Source of the DNA: Alphaproteobacteria bacterium
GTDB taxonomy: Bacteria; Pseudomonadota; Alphaproteobacteria; Micavibrionales; Micavibrionaceae
Assembly: GCA_018000295.1 (NCBI GenBank)
Contig: JAGNKE010000010.1
Coordinates: 26,553 to 90,552, forward strand
Reading direction: 5' to 3'
DNA length: 64,000 nucleotides
This document shows positions 9,600-18,902 of this stretch, one piece after another (position 1 is the first letter of the stretch; the number at the start of each line of letters is the position of its first letter). A program made the position numbers and the translations under genes. The notes beneath the pieces are model-generated. The model saw only the letters and a program-made list of their open reading frames with translations. It ran no database searches and was not told where the DNA came from.

Positions 9600-11411
9600 A
9601 TGCACGCCTACAGGACGCATATGTGCGGGGAACTTCGGAAAACGCAGGTGGGACAGGAGGTTAAGCTCTCCGGCTGGATATCCCGCGTCCGTAACCACGG
9701 TGGCGTGCTGTTCATTGACCTGCGCGACCGCAGCGGCGTCACCCAGTGCGTCGTGGAGGAAAACTCGCCTCTGTTAAAGGAAATCGAGCAATGGCGCGTC
9801 GAATCGGTCATCACCGTCACGGGCAGGGTCTCCGCCCGCACCGCCGAGACGATCAACCCCAAAATGCCCACGGGCGAAATCGAGATCGTAATCGCGCAGG
9901 TCATCCTGCAATCCGCCGCCGACGTCATTCCCTTTCAGGTCGCCGAGGACGATGGCGCGGGGGAGGACATCCGCCTGCGCTACCGCTATCTCGACCTCCG
10001 CCGCGAAAAAATGCAGAAAAACATCGCGCTTCGGAACGGCGTGATCCGCTCCCTGCGCGAACGGATGCACGGGCAGGGCTTTCAGGAGTTCCAGACCCCG
10101 ATCCTGACCGCCAGCTCCCCCGAAGGTGCCCGCGATTACCTTGTGCCCTCACGCCTGCACCCCGGAAAGTTTTACGCCCTGCCGCAAGCGCCGCAGCAAT
10201 TCAAGCAACTCCTGATGGTCGGCGGCTTCGATAGATATTTCCAGATCGCGCCCTGTTTCCGCGACGAGGATGGCCGCGCCGACCGCCTCGCGGAGTTCTA
10301 CCAACTCGACGTGGAGATGAGCTTCGTGACTCAGGAGGACGTCTTCGCCACCATGACGCCCGTGATCAAGGGCGTGTTCGAGGAGTTCGCGGATTTCACC
10401 GGAACAAAACACAAAATCGAATGGCTGGACAATCTCGATTATAAAACCGCGATGCGTAAATACGGCTCCGACAAGCCCGACCTCCGTAATCCTCTGGAAA
10501 TCGTGGACGTAACCGAAGTATTCGCCCGCACGGACGTAGAGTTCAAGGCCTTCAAGGGCACGATTGAAAAGGGCGGCGTCGTCCGCGCTATCCGTGCGCC
10601 AAAGGTTTCAGCGCAACCGCGCAGCTTCTTCGACAAGCTCAACAGCTGGGCGCAGGGCGAAGGCGCCCCCGGACTAGGCTATATCCTTTTCGATGGACCG
10701 GAAGGCAAGGGACCAATCGCCAAATTCGTTCCGCCCGCCGCGCAGGAACACCTGAAAAAAGTCGCAAACCTCGAAGACGGCGACGCCATCTTCTTCGTCT
10801 GTAACAAAGAGTCCGAAGCCGCCAAATTCGCCGGCAAGGCGCGGGATAAAATCTGCGACGACATGGGCATCCGCGAAAAGGGTGTCTACAAATTCTGCTG
10901 GATCGTCGATTTCCCCATGTACGAATTCGACGAAAAGGCGCAGAAAGTGGACTTCTCCCACAACCCGTTCTCGATGCCGCAGGGCGGCCTTGAGGCGCTC
11001 AATAACAAAGACCCCGTGACGATTGACGCGTATCAGTACGATTGCGTGTGCAACGGCTTCGAAATCGCCTCCGGCGCGATCCGCAACCACAAACCGGAGA
11101 TCATGGAAAAGGCCTTCGCCCTCGCGGGTTACGAGAAAGCGGTGCTGGAAGCCAAATTCGGCGGGATGCTCAACGCCTTCCGCTTCGGCGCCCCCCCCCA
11201 CGGCGGCTGCGCGTTCGGGATCGACCGCCTCGTGATGCTGCTCGCCGACGAGCCGAACCTGCGCGAAGTCTACGCCTTCGTCATGAACGGCCAGTACGAG
11301 GACCAGATGATGCAGGCACCCTCGACGGCAAGCGAACAGCAGCTCCGCGACCTGCACCTGAAGCTGAACCTGCCGAAGGACAAGCTGAAGATCACCGACG
11401 CGGCGGAGTAG
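9600..11411 (+). CDS. aspS: Aspartyl-tRNA synthetase
   Basis: A 603-residue class IIb synthetase that charges tRNA with aspartate. It has an N-terminal OB-fold anticodon-binding domain (about 1-105), class II motif 2 in [10 protein letters not shown], the bacterial GAD insertion (about 280-420), and motif 3 in [14 protein letters not shown] near the end. The OB fold carries VRNHGGV, with His where discriminating enzymes have Leu. That residue is associated with non-discriminating AspRS, which also charges tRNA-Asn, so a GatCAB pathway may be needed. A good ribosome binding site (AAGGATAAA) precedes the ATG. Confidence 0.97.
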   Translation: MHAYRTHMCGELRKTQVGQEVKLSGWISRVRNHGGVLFIDLRDRSGVTQCVVEENSPLLKEIEQWRVESVITVTGRVSARTAETINPKMPTGEIEIVIAQVILQSAADVIPFQVAEDDGAGEDIRLRYRYLDLRREKMQKNIALRNGVIRSLRERMHGQGFQEFQTPILTASSPEGARDYLVPSRLHPGKFYALPQAPQQFKQLLMVGGFDRYFQIAPCFRDEDGRADRLAEFYQLDVEMSFVTQEDVFATMTPVIKGVFEEFADFTGTKHKIEWLDNLDYKTAMRKYGSDKPDLRNPLEIVDVTEVFARTDVEFKAFKGTIEKGGVVRAIRAPKVSAQPRSFFDKLNSWAQGEGAPGLGYILFDGPEGKGPIAKFVPPAAQEHLKKVANLEDGDAIFFVCNKESEAAKFAGKARDKICDDMGIREKGVYKFCWIVDFPMYEFDEKAQKVDFSHNPFSMPQGGLEALNNKDPVTIDAYQYDCVCNGFEIASGAIRNHKPEIMEKAFALAGYEKAVLEAKFGGMLNAFRFGAPPHGGCAFGIDRLVMLLADEPNLREVYAFVMNGQYEDQMMQAPSTASEQQLRDLHLKLNLPKDKLKITDAAE

Positions 11412-11862
11412 GCGTATCTATCCCACGGGACTAAGTCCAAGGGCTTTTTCTTTTTTCAAGGAAAAGCAGCGGCTCAAGCGCGGACTTCTGTAAGGCTTCG
11501 ATGTTTTTGCGCCCACCGGACTAAGTCCGGTTAGTCCGGTTCAGGCATCTAATTATTTTACATAATAACAAAAAGAGGGTGTGGGCGCACAGATTATGAG
11601 GTAATTTTAGGAATATTTGCACATTTTGTCAAATTTCACCCCTCTCCCTATGACTCATGCCCTTTCCCTCTCGCTTTTTTCAGGGGGAGAGGGAGTAAGG
11701 GAGAGGGGGAAGCGTTTTACCCTCAGACGTCACCTCGGCGCAGGCCGGGGTCCACCCCGAACGCATTTCCCGCAGATTCCGGCGTTCGCCGGAAGGGCGG
11801 CAGCGGGCTGTTTACCCTTGAAGACATATGGTATTGATGAGGAACAAGAACAGGAGCGGTCA
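11412..11862. other. Non-coding gap with repeats
   Basis: About 450 bp between aspS and the EF-hand gene. It holds the probable aspS terminator, two copies of a GGACTAAGTCC palindrome, a purine/pyrimidine-rich stretch (about 11637-11715), and at 11733-11800 a REP-like pair resembling the repeats near 28.2 and 43.6 kb. The EF-hand frame is open through part of this stretch, but its codons there translate repeat DNA and lie upstream of the signal peptide. Confidence 0.6.
11428..11452 (+). terminator. Possible terminator after aspS
   Basis: The short palindrome GGACTAAGTCC is followed by AAGGGC and the T-rich run TTTTTCTTTTTT. It lies 17 bp past the aspS stop. The stem is short, so the call is tentative. 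A related perfect palindrome, CCGGACTAAGTCCGG, recurs at 11516-11530. Confidence 0.4.
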
Positions 11863-13032
11863 GTGAGGAATATATTTCTGTTTTCATTATTGATTTGCTT
11901 GGAGTTCCTGTCTTTCTCCGCGAAAGCAGAGACGCCCCTACCCAATCCCTACCGGAATGCAGAGGAAATCCCTGATGTCCTGACGCAGGGAATGAGCTAC
12001 CTCCCGCCTGTAAAAAAGGCAGACTATATCAAAAAGCAGCTTTATGTTATCAGCCGCGAAGGCCGGAACAAAGACGCGCTCGACATGACTGATTACAATC
12101 TGAAAGTCGAAGGATATATTTCCAATGAGCAATCTAAAAACTTTCAGGCGCTGGCAAAGTACGATCTGAACAAGGACCAATCCGTTACGCAGGAAGAAGT
12201 GATGGAAAGCGTAAAGTCTCAACCTTGCGGATGGTGGGCAAAAAAACAATGCGCGGAGAAGGAAATCTGGAACAGGCAAAAAAAGGCCATGGGCCAACTG
12301 ACCGCTCAGGATAAAAACAAGGATGGAAAAGTCACGCGAAATGAATTGATTTCACGGTCGGCGGCTAAGGTTATCAGGGCAAGAAATCAATACAAAAGCA
12401 TTAGAAGAGCCGTCGCACTCAATCCTGATGGAGATGAAAAACTGACTGTCAAAGAGCTGGAAACGCTTGCTGGGTTTGCGTTTGATTTTTTCGATGCCGA
12501 CAAGGACGGCGCTCTCTCGAAAGAAGAATCTAAAAAAGCGGAGAAAATCAGTAGGGAGTTTGTCGAAGAAGAGTTTAGAAAGGAACTGGAAAGACTCTCT
12601 TGTCAAAGTATAAAAAACGCAAAGGAAAGGCAGAACTGCAAGCTACAGCGCGGCCTGAAAGACGACGCTTTGATTGCCTTTTTGGGCGACAAGCGGGTTC
12701 TTCTGACATTTGGAAAGCCGATAGCGGATAAAGATTTTTCAAGCCTGACAAAACCTTGGTCAAAAACATTCACTGCAAAAGACCTCTGCTGGATCTACGT
12801 CGAAATGGATCCGTCAGAGACTAAAAACAAACTATGGATATCGGGTCTGGAAGAGATGCGCTTTGAGGATTTGCCGGAAAAACCTCTTCTTTTAGCCGCG
12901 TATAACCCCGATCAAGTTCAAAGCCGCTCGTTCCTGATCGGAAAGGACGGCCTAGTGAAAGCGGCATGGGAAGAAACCCCGGAACTCAAAGAGGTTTTCG
13001 ATAAAGTCGAAAATCTGGTCCGGCTGGAATGA
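11863..13032 (+). CDS. Secreted EF-hand protein with C-terminal thioredoxin-like/DUF4174-like region
   Basis: The chosen GTG start follows AGGAGCGG and opens directly into a signal peptide (RNIFLFSLLICLEFL, then SAKAET), giving 389 residues. The frame is open further upstream, but that part is repeat DNA. Four calcium-binding loops are visible: DLNKDQSVTQEE, DKNKDGKVTRNE, NPDGDEKLTVKE and DADKDGALSKEE. The last 110 residues (ALIAFLGDKRVLLTFGK to SRSFLIGKDGLVKAAW) resemble DUF4174-type domains, in which a FLIGKDG strand precedes the final helix. A periplasmic or secreted calcium-responsive role is an inference. No partner genes are nearby. Confidence 0.8.
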   Translation: MRNIFLFSLLICLEFLSFSAKAETPLPNPYRNAEEIPDVLTQGMSYLPPVKKADYIKKQLYVISREGRNKDALDMTDYNLKVEGYISNEQSKNFQALAKYDLNKDQSVTQEEVMESVKSQPCGWWAKKQCAEKEIWNRQKKAMGQLTAQDKNKDGKVTRNELISRSAAKVIRARNQYKSIRRAVALNPDGDEKLTVKELETLAGFAFDFFDADKDGALSKEESKKAEKISREFVEEEFRKELERLSCQSIKNAKERQNCKLQRGLKDDALIAFLGDKRVLLTFGKPIADKDFSSLTKPWSKTFTAKDLCWIYVEMDPSETKNKLWISGLEEMRFEDLPEKPLLLAAYNPDQVQSRSFLIGKDGLVKAAWEETPELKEVFDKVENLVRLE

Positions 13033-13255
13033 AACTAAAGGTGTCATCCCCGCACTTACTATTGTCATCCCCGCGAACGCGGGGATCTATTTTGAGCGCG
13101 GCGTTCTCAGGTTCCAGCTTTCGCAGGAATAACAAAACAATTTCACCGTGCGCGTTGTGATCGTTGTGTTTAAAAACTCTGCGGCCTCTGCGCCTCTGCG
13201 GTAAAAATGCATTCCAGCCTTCGCCGGAATGACCATGTTGGTATATGATACCCGC
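13033..13255. repeat. Composite intergenic repeats
   Basis: Contains a hairpin around CCCCGCGAACGCGGGG (13067-13082), a block at 13148-13206 ending CTCTGCGCCTCTGCGGTAA that recurs at 28288-28340, and a REP half (13209-13233) with CCTTCGCCGGAATGAC. The first possible ATG of the next gene (13229) falls inside this REP half. Confidence 0.75.
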
Positions 13256-14122
13256 ATGAGTCACGACATCCGCCAGAAATCCCTCCCCAACCTCGGCCTT
13301 GACATCGCCTATACCGACACCGGGCCGGAAAATGGCCGCGTTCTTTTCTGCGTCCACGGCCTGCTCTCCAACGGGCGGGATTACGATTTTCTAGCAACAC
13401 ACATGGCCGCGCAGGGCAGGCGCGTCATTGCGATGGACCTGCCGGGCCGTGGGAAAAGCAGCCGTTTTGACGAACCCGGCTTTTACACGCTGGGTGCCTA
13501 TCTGCCGTTTTGTCTCGAGCTCACCAAGGTGATAACACAGGGCCGCCCCTTCGACTGGCTCGGCGTCTCCCTCGGCGGCATGATCGGCATGAGCCTGCAC
13601 AATCACGCAGACCTGAAGATGGAGCGCCTGATCCTCGTCGATATCGGCCCGGAAATTCCCGGCCCCGCGCTTGATCTCGTCTCCGGTCTTGCCAAGGCGC
13701 CCACGCACTACGCGACGAAGGAGGAGGCTGTCGCCTTCCTGAAAAAACGCTGCGCCGCGTGGGGCATCACCGACCCCGCCGTATGGGAGCATTTGATCGC
13801 GCACGACATCATCGCGCAGCCGGACGGATCGTACAAAATGCATTACGACCCCGCCATCGGCGCCGCGCTGAAGGAGCAGGGCAACGAAACCCTCGCCTTT
13901 TGGGAAGGCTGGGCGCTGATCAAACAGCCCCTGCTGCTCATCCGCGGCGGCCAGTCGGTCATCCTGCCCAGGGACATCGCCGACCGGATGCAGCGCGAAT
14001 ACACGGGTCCATCCATGGAAACAATCACATTCCCCTTCTGCGGCCATGTCCCCAACCTCATGCAGCCCGAACAGATCGAGCCGCTGGCGGATTGGCTGCG
14101 CGCATCGCAAAGGGTTGTCTGA
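13256..14122 (+). CDS. Alpha/beta hydrolase
   Basis: A 288-residue alpha/beta-hydrolase-fold enzyme. The oxyanion region is FCVHGLLSNGRDYD. The nucleophile elbow is GVSLGGM (Ser near residue 105), and the catalytic His is in FCGHVPNLMQPE close to the C-terminus. The substrate is unknown. I start it at the ATG before SHDIRQKS because the upstream in-frame ATG lies within a repeat element; neither has a clear ribosome binding site. No signal peptide, so probably cytoplasmic. Confidence 0.85.
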   Translation: MSHDIRQKSLPNLGLDIAYTDTGPENGRVLFCVHGLLSNGRDYDFLATHMAAQGRRVIAMDLPGRGKSSRFDEPGFYTLGAYLPFCLELTKVITQGRPFDWLGVSLGGMIGMSLHNHADLKMERLILVDIGPEIPGPALDLVSGLAKAPTHYATKEEAVAFLKKRCAAWGITDPAVWEHLIAHDIIAQPDGSYKMHYDPAIGAALKEQGNETLAFWEGWALIKQPLLLIRGGQSVILPRDIADRMQREYTGPSMETITFPFCGHVPNLMQPEQIEPLADWLRASQRVV

Positions 14123-14172
14123 CCCGCCGCGTATCAGGTAAAGTTTTAGAAGGAAAACAGGGCGGGGGAAGA

Positions 14173-14829
14173 ATGACGGGTCCAAGAATTTATAACGGTT
14201 TCGCCGGTACGGTCGGCTATACGGTCACGGCCATCACGGGCCGCGTCTTGCATATGGACGCACAAACCTCCTTGAACGTCAGCACGACAACCTCCACGGG
14301 CGGCGGCACGGGCTACATCTGGCAGTCCGGCCATATCTCTTTGCCGAATGTCAGCACGACGACCAGCGCCAACAGCGTGACCACCCGCACCGTATTCCTG
14401 ATGCGCGACGACGGGCAGGAAGACTCCCTGAGCCTCCGATCCGTTCACTTCGAGGCGCGCCCGGATAACATCGTCACCTTCTTTACCATTCAAAAACAGG
14501 GCGACAAGTATGTCTATTACTTCCGCATCGTGAATCACACCACCGGCAAGGTCTTTGATGATGAGCGCTGCCTGATCACTGAAATATTCGACGCGATCGG
14601 CTGGTCGATCATCGGCGCTCTGGTTTATCTGGTTGTAGGGATAATCTATCTGATGAACGAATACGCTTTCCCGTTTTTCGGCGCTTTATGTCTCAACGGC
14701 TTTCTGTCGTTCTTCGTGTGGTATATCCTCTGCTTTCCCTGCGACTCGGTGATGAAGGAGCGGATGCGGATTTTCAAATCCTCTCCCGCCTGGCGCGACG
14801 CGGAGAATGCGGCGGGGCAAAGGGCATAG
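14173..14829 (+). CDS. Hypothetical membrane protein with Ser/Thr-rich N-terminal repeats
   Basis: A 218-residue protein preceded by GGGGGAAGA. The frame is open far upstream, but that part is an alternative reading of the hydrolase gene. The N-terminal half is beta-rich and contains a duplicated NVSTTTS motif in two similar segments (about 38-75), then FLMRDDGQEDSL. Two hydrophobic segments follow in the C-terminal part (about 140-190). It resembles, in layout, uncharacterised proteins with a beta domain joined to a membrane hairpin. The function is not known. Confidence 0.7.
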   Translation: MTGPRIYNGFAGTVGYTVTAITGRVLHMDAQTSLNVSTTTSTGGGTGYIWQSGHISLPNVSTTTSANSVTTRTVFLMRDDGQEDSLSLRSVHFEARPDNIVTFFTIQKQGDKYVYYFRIVNHTTGKVFDDERCLITEIFDAIGWSIIGALVYLVVGIIYLMNEYAFPFFGALCLNGFLSFFVWYILCFPCDSVMKERMRIFKSSPAWRDAENAAGQRA

Positions 14830-14835
14830 AAAACT

Positions 14836-15756
14836 TCAGCGGAAATCCTCCCATATCGGCCCCTCCCAGCCTTCGTCGCTGAAAGGATCGTCGGGCACTT
14901 TGGTTTGAGTTGTATTTTTCATGCGATGCTTGCGGACCCAAAGATAATAGCCGCTCAACACACCGCAGAAAATATAGGGAAGCATAATAAAAGACAAAAA
15001 GTTCAGGGAGGCGATGAGATAAAATGAATTGTCACGCCCGAAATATTTTTTCAATATTTCGGAAAGATCCACGGAAAACAAGTCCACTGCGAACAGAGGA
15101 AAAAGAGCAACAATAAGACAAAAGAAAAAAGAAATACGTAAGCCTTTTAAAAGATTGCGGGCCTCATTATTGGATAAAATCATGCCTGTCGCACGTGCAG
15201 GAAGATACAGCCAATGGCCCATAATGAAAACGAATCCCGCAATATTGATAACAAAACTAAAAATCAGAAAGGAAGGAATATTCGACACGGACAAAACGAT
15301 GGAGTTATAAATTTCTTCGGGAAGAATAAGGCTCAGCCCATAGAACAGAAAAAGACAGGTGACCGCCAAACCTAAAGCTATAAACCCGCTGAAATAGTCA
15401 ATGCCGATCATTTGCGCCATCAGGCAAAAGGCAATCTTCCATTCTCCAAGCGGGTGACAGAAATTTTTCCTGGAAACACCGTTGACGACAGCGCGCATCC
15501 ATCCGGCGCACATTGCAGAAAAAGATAAAAGGAGAATCACCGCAAACGAGATGCCGGGCACAATAAGAGCGTACTCCGCCCACGGGAGAAACTGAGTATC
15601 GCCAAGGTAGTAATCCCAGACAAACAGGGAAAAAAGGCAAAGAAAAAAAGGCCACCGCAGCCACAGCGCGTACCGAAAGTTCCGCAGAAGAAAAACCCAT
15701 GCCGCAACCGCCGTTCCTATAATCGGCGGGGGCGAAGGTCTGTAGGTGGATCGCAT
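14836..15756 (-). CDS. Hypothetical polytopic membrane protein
   Basis: A 306-residue protein with about six to seven hydrophobic segments between residues 15 and 280 and a polar, acidic C-terminal tail. No family recognised. It lies 6 bp from the next minus-strand gene upstream, so the two may form an operon. Codon use looks less GC-rich than the flanking housekeeping genes. Confidence 0.65.
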   Translation of the reverse strand: MRSTYRPSPPPIIGTAVAAWVFLLRNFRYALWLRWPFFLCLFSLFVWDYYLGDTQFLPWAEYALIVPGISFAVILLLSFSAMCAGWMRAVVNGVSRKNFCHPLGEWKIAFCLMAQMIGIDYFSGFIALGLAVTCLFLFYGLSLILPEEIYNSIVLSVSNIPSFLIFSFVINIAGFVFIMGHWLYLPARATGMILSNNEARNLLKGLRISFFFCLIVALFPLFAVDLFSVDLSEILKKYFGRDNSFYLIASLNFLSFIMLPYIFCGVLSGYYLWVRKHRMKNTTQTKVPDDPFSDEGWEGPIWEDFR

Positions 15757-15762
15757 AGTGGA

Positions 15763-16611
15763 TCAATCGCCGATCAGCGGCGGAGGCGGGGGGGTAATCT
15801 CTTCTTTCTCGCCCGCGCCGGAGCCGGAAGAACTGTCGCCGGATTTTCCGCCGCGCCCGCCCTTGCCCTTGCCGCCGCTCGATGAGCCCTTGTCCTCGGT
15901 TTCCCCGCGGACATCGACTGCGGGGACGACATCGGGAAACATCTCGGCCTTGCGGCGCACATATTCGGAAATCCGCGTCAGCGGAGAAGGGCGGCTCACC
16001 GCCCGGTTGGGGCTGACATTGCCGGTTTTGACGTCATGCAGATCCTGCTCCATCTTCTGATGGACCTGCACGACCTCGGCGGCCGTATTCGCTTCGGCCA
16101 GCTCTGTTTCGTGCTTTTCCAGTCGCCGCTTCATCCATTTCAGGATCCCGCGTTCCTCGTGGGTGGCCTTCATCGCCTCGGCCATCGCCGGGGTCGCCGC
16201 CGCTGCCGCGATTGTAGCGTCGATCGCCATGACCTGACTGACGATCTCAGCCCTGACGGAATGGATGCGCTTATGAACATTGTAGTGAATGGTATCGAAG
16301 CAACTCTCCATCTGGGCCAGCATTTTGTTAAACTCGATCCAGAATTCCTCCTGGCGCCTTTTTTTCGCCAGAGCGGAGTTAGGCTCCTCCGCCAACATGG
16401 ATGTATGCCCGAACGTGTGGACCTGATGCTGCATATAGCCATAGGTATAGCCCTGCAACTCCAGCATCATCAGAATCATGCTGCGGAGTTCCACAGGCAT
16501 ATTGTCGAGGCCGAAACTGTGCGGCTTTTCTAGATACTCAAGAAGATCCGTAACCCCGTCCAGATCGCTGGGGCTAATGACATCGTCTTCCAGTGCAAGT
16601 GCGGCACCCAT
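15763..16611 (-). CDS. Hypothetical protein with helical core and disordered Gly/Ser-Pro tail
   Basis: A 282-residue soluble protein. Residues 1-210 are predicted to be mostly helical with coiled-coil character (for example KWMKRRLEKHETELAE). Residues 235-282 are low-complexity, rich in Gly, Ser and Lys and ending in a run of six prolines. It has no signal peptide. It directly precedes the membrane protein gene on the same strand, which suggests joint expression. No function can be assigned. Confidence 0.65.
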   Translation of the reverse strand: MGAALALEDDVISPSDLDGVTDLLEYLEKPHSFGLDNMPVELRSMILMMLELQGYTYGYMQHQVHTFGHTSMLAEEPNSALAKKRRQEEFWIEFNKMLAQMESCFDTIHYNVHKRIHSVRAEIVSQVMAIDATIAAAAATPAMAEAMKATHEERGILKWMKRRLEKHETELAEANTAAEVVQVHQKMEQDLHDVKTGNVSPNRAVSRPSPLTRISEYVRRKAEMFPDVVPAVDVRGETEDKGSSSGGKGKGGRGGKSGDSSSGSGAGEKEEITPPPPPLIGD

Positions 16612-16722
16612 GATGAATCACCTTTATTAAGTTTGTTCTTCTGCGCCGGAGGATAGAGAAAAGCACATCCCTTGTCAAAGAACGCCCGATCAGTCTGGCA
16701 TAACGCCCTGTGAATAAAGGAT

Positions 16723-16762
16723 AAAGCCCGGATCGTGAGGGAGGGGCACGACCCGGGCTTTT
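16723..16762 (-). terminator. Rho-independent-type hairpin
   Basis: AAAGCCCGGATCGTG pairs with the complementary arm ending CCGGGCTTT around a short purine loop. On the minus strand it follows the diguanylate cyclase gene; a short T run occurs on either side, so it may act in both directions. Confidence 0.6.
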
Positions 16763-16768
16763 GGGGAG

Positions 16769-16819
16769 GCGTCTGCCGCTAGGGATCAGGGATTTGGGGA
16801 TGTCAGGCGCGGCAGACGC
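16769..16819. repeat. 11-bp inverted repeat with 29-nt loop
   Basis: GCGTCTGCCGC at 16769-16779 is exactly complementary to GCGGCAGACGC at 16809-16819. It lies between the terminator-like hairpin and the end of the diguanylate cyclase gene. It could be the distal part of the 3' UTR or a small structured RNA. Confidence 0.6.
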
Positions 16820-16843
16820 TGATCCGGATAAATTCTGTTCGGG

Positions 16844-17581
16844 TCAATGAGCCAGAGCTTTTCTCCCCTGTTTTTGTTCGTACATTTCCTGGTCGGCGCT
16901 TTCGAGAATGTCCTCAATCCGGTCGCCGGAAACGAAATTCCGCAGACCAACGCTGGCGGTGATCGGGATCGTCTTTCCGTTCCATTCGGCCGTAAGATTA
17001 TTCAGCCGCAGGGCCATTTGCTGCGCCCGCTTCATGGCTTTCTCGCGGTTCGTGCGCGGGAAGAGCAGGATAAACTCATCCCCGCCCAGCCGCGCCGCCG
17101 TGTCCATGGCGCGGATTTCGTTCATCAGAAATGTGGCCACTTTCTTCAGGCACGCGTCTCCGGCCTGGTGTCCGTAAGTATCGTTGATCGCCTTGAAATT
17201 ATCGAGGTCGATCATGATCAGAAGCCCGCCTTCGTTCAAATCGCGGTTCACGCGATCCATCTCCCGGCCCAGCGTCTGAAAAAATCCGCGCCGATTGGTA
17301 ATGCCCGTCAGTTCGTCGGTGGTCAGCACAGATTCCAAAGCCTCAATCCTTTGCTTTTGTTCGCGGACCGTTGCTTCCGAACGGGCGATCGCCCGATAGG
17401 CGGCCTTGAGCAATTCCTTGACGTCAACACCGTCAACGCTCTCCTGTCCGGACCCTCCAAGAAGATCGAAGATATCCAGCGCCCCGTCCAGAAACCCTTC
17501 GGAGCGAGTCAGTTCCAGTTTCCGGTCGCTCGCCGGTTTTTGCCTCTTGGCATAAGCAGTTTGAATAAGATCCGCAGTCAT
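16844..17581 (-). CDS. GGDEF diguanylate cyclase
   Basis: A 245-residue protein that should make c-di-GMP from two GTP. An N-terminal helical region (1-85) is followed by a GGDEF domain with intact LGGDEF (166-170) and a product-inhibition I-site RAMD (157-160), so it should be active and feedback-controlled. The ATG at 17581 is chosen because GGGAAAGGG precedes it. A longer frame from 17884 exists, but its extra codons look like the intergenic region and overlap the promoter area of eipB. Confidence 0.9.
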   Translation of the reverse strand: MTADLIQTAYAKRQKPASDRKLELTRSEGFLDGALDIFDLLGGSGQESVDGVDVKELLKAAYRAIARSEATVREQKQRIEALESVLTTDELTGITNRRGFFQTLGREMDRVNRDLNEGGLLIMIDLDNFKAINDTYGHQAGDACLKKVATFLMNEIRAMDTAARLGGDEFILLFPRTNREKAMKRAQQMALRLNNLTAEWNGKTIPITASVGLRNFVSGDRIEDILESADQEMYEQKQGRKALAH

Positions 17582-17885
17582 AACAGCTACCCTTTCCCTA
17601 ATAAGCCCGGAACCTCCGGGAAGTTCTCTCTCCCTGAAGGTATTGCGATCTCTGTGCCAAGAAAAAAGAATAATCATAACAGTAGGATAGGCGGATATAA
17701 TCAATCCTATCGTGGCAACAGTAGGGGGGCAGGGAAAAATAATATGGATAATATTGCCCCGTAACCGGAAGACTTTGCCCTTTCTGGGAGCGAAAACAGA
17801 AAAGCTTTCTCCTTTAAGCCTGCGGGTCTTTGCGTTAGAATAGAGGGAGAATCCCCAAGCCAAACGCAGGGTTTTTGTTAACATT
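17582..17885. other. Divergent promoter region
   Basis: About 300 bp between the diguanylate cyclase and eipB genes, transcribed in opposite directions. It is AT-richer than its surroundings and must hold promoters for both, but no convincing -35/-10 pair or operator stands out by eye. Confidence 0.4.
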
Positions 17886-18812
17886 ATGAAATCAAACGCA
17901 ATTTTTGGAAGACGGCCTCTCTATTTCGGTCTTCTGGCCGCTGTTGCCTGCCTGCTTGCTCCTGCAACGGCAAGGGCAGCCTCCGACCCGGCCACGCAGG
18001 CCGGACTGATCCCGCATAAGTCTTTGTATGAGATCAAAATGATCTCCACCCGCAACAGTTCCCAGTTCCAGAACCTCAGCGGCCAGATGTACTACGAATG
18101 GCAGCCCTCCTGTGAGGCGTGGGTCTCCAACCACCGCTTTAATATGGTCTACGAATACACCGATGCGCCCTCCATGCGGATCACCAGCGATTATTCGACC
18201 TACGAGCCTTTTGACGGGAAAAGCATGAATTTTACTTCCCAGCGCAAGCGCGACGGCCAGATTTTCGAGGAGATCAGAGGCAGCGCGGAGATCACCCGCC
18301 CCTCGGAATCGCAAGCCAAATACACCATTCCCGAAGGCCTGATTCAGCCTCTGCCGCAAAGCACATTGTTTCCGATGTCGCACACTCTCATGGTGCTGCA
18401 GAAAATCAGGGCGGGAGAAAAATTTCACCGCGCAGTCATTTTCGATGGAAGCGATCAGGAAGGCCCGATGCAGGTCACCAGCTTCGTCGGAAAGCCCATT
18501 GAGCCAACGGACATAGTCCAGGTCGCCGCCGGGATTGACGGCGAACTGATGCGCTCCAAGGCCTGGAAAGTCCGTCTGGCCTTTTTCCCGGATACTTCGG
18601 AGGAAGCCGGGGCGGATTATGAAATGAGCGTTGTATTCCATGAAAACGGCGTCATCAGCGATATTGTGATCGATTACGAGGATTTTTCGGTCTCTCAGAA
18701 GCTTGTGGCGCTTGAAAAGCTGGGAAGTGCCTGTACCGAAGGTAAACCGGCCCCGCAACCCTTAAAACAACCCGAGGCTAAAACCACAGAACCGCCCATC
18801 AAAAAACCTTGA
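17886..18812 (+). CDS. eipB: EipB/DUF1849 periplasmic protein
   Basis: A 308-residue exported protein with a signal peptide ending near ATARAASDPA. The body matches the DUF1849/EipB family of Alphaproteobacteria, a periplasmic beta-spiral protein needed for cell envelope integrity in Brucella. Two cysteines, in WQPSCEAW and LGSACTEG near the C-terminus, fit the conserved disulfide of the family. The last 30 residues are a Pro/Lys-rich tail. It precedes divK in the same direction with a 90-bp gap. Confidence 0.8.
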   Translation: MKSNAIFGRRPLYFGLLAAVACLLAPATARAASDPATQAGLIPHKSLYEIKMISTRNSSQFQNLSGQMYYEWQPSCEAWVSNHRFNMVYEYTDAPSMRITSDYSTYEPFDGKSMNFTSQRKRDGQIFEEIRGSAEITRPSESQAKYTIPEGLIQPLPQSTLFPMSHTLMVLQKIRAGEKFHRAVIFDGSDQEGPMQVTSFVGKPIEPTDIVQVAAGIDGELMRSKAWKVRLAFFPDTSEEAGADYEMSVVFHENGVISDIVIDYEDFSVSQKLVALEKLGSACTEGKPAPQPLKQPEAKTTEPPIKKP

Positions 18813-18902
18813 TTTTCTGAGTAATTTTAACGATTTGGAAAGCCCTTACCCGTACGATGCAAGAGGATGCAGGCTGATTAAAGTCTTAATCAAAACTGAA
18901 CG

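Noticed and set aside
9429..9698. Reverse-strand 89-codon frame overlapping the aspS start
   Set aside because: Lies across the aspS ribosome binding site and coding start; composition is that of a chance frame.
11617..11862. 82-codon extension of the EF-hand protein
   Set aside because: Composed of repeat DNA; the signal peptide begins at the GTG at 11863, which has a ribosome binding site.
13759..14172. Upstream extension of the membrane protein at 14173
   Set aside because: It is an alternative frame of the alpha/beta hydrolase, Arg/His-rich and not protein-like; a good ribosome binding site precedes 14173.
17582..17884. 101-codon N-terminal extension of the diguanylate cyclase, with a hydrophobic stretch
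   Set aside because: Overlaps the divergent promoter region; the internal ATG at 17581 has a clear ribosome binding site and the normal domain start.
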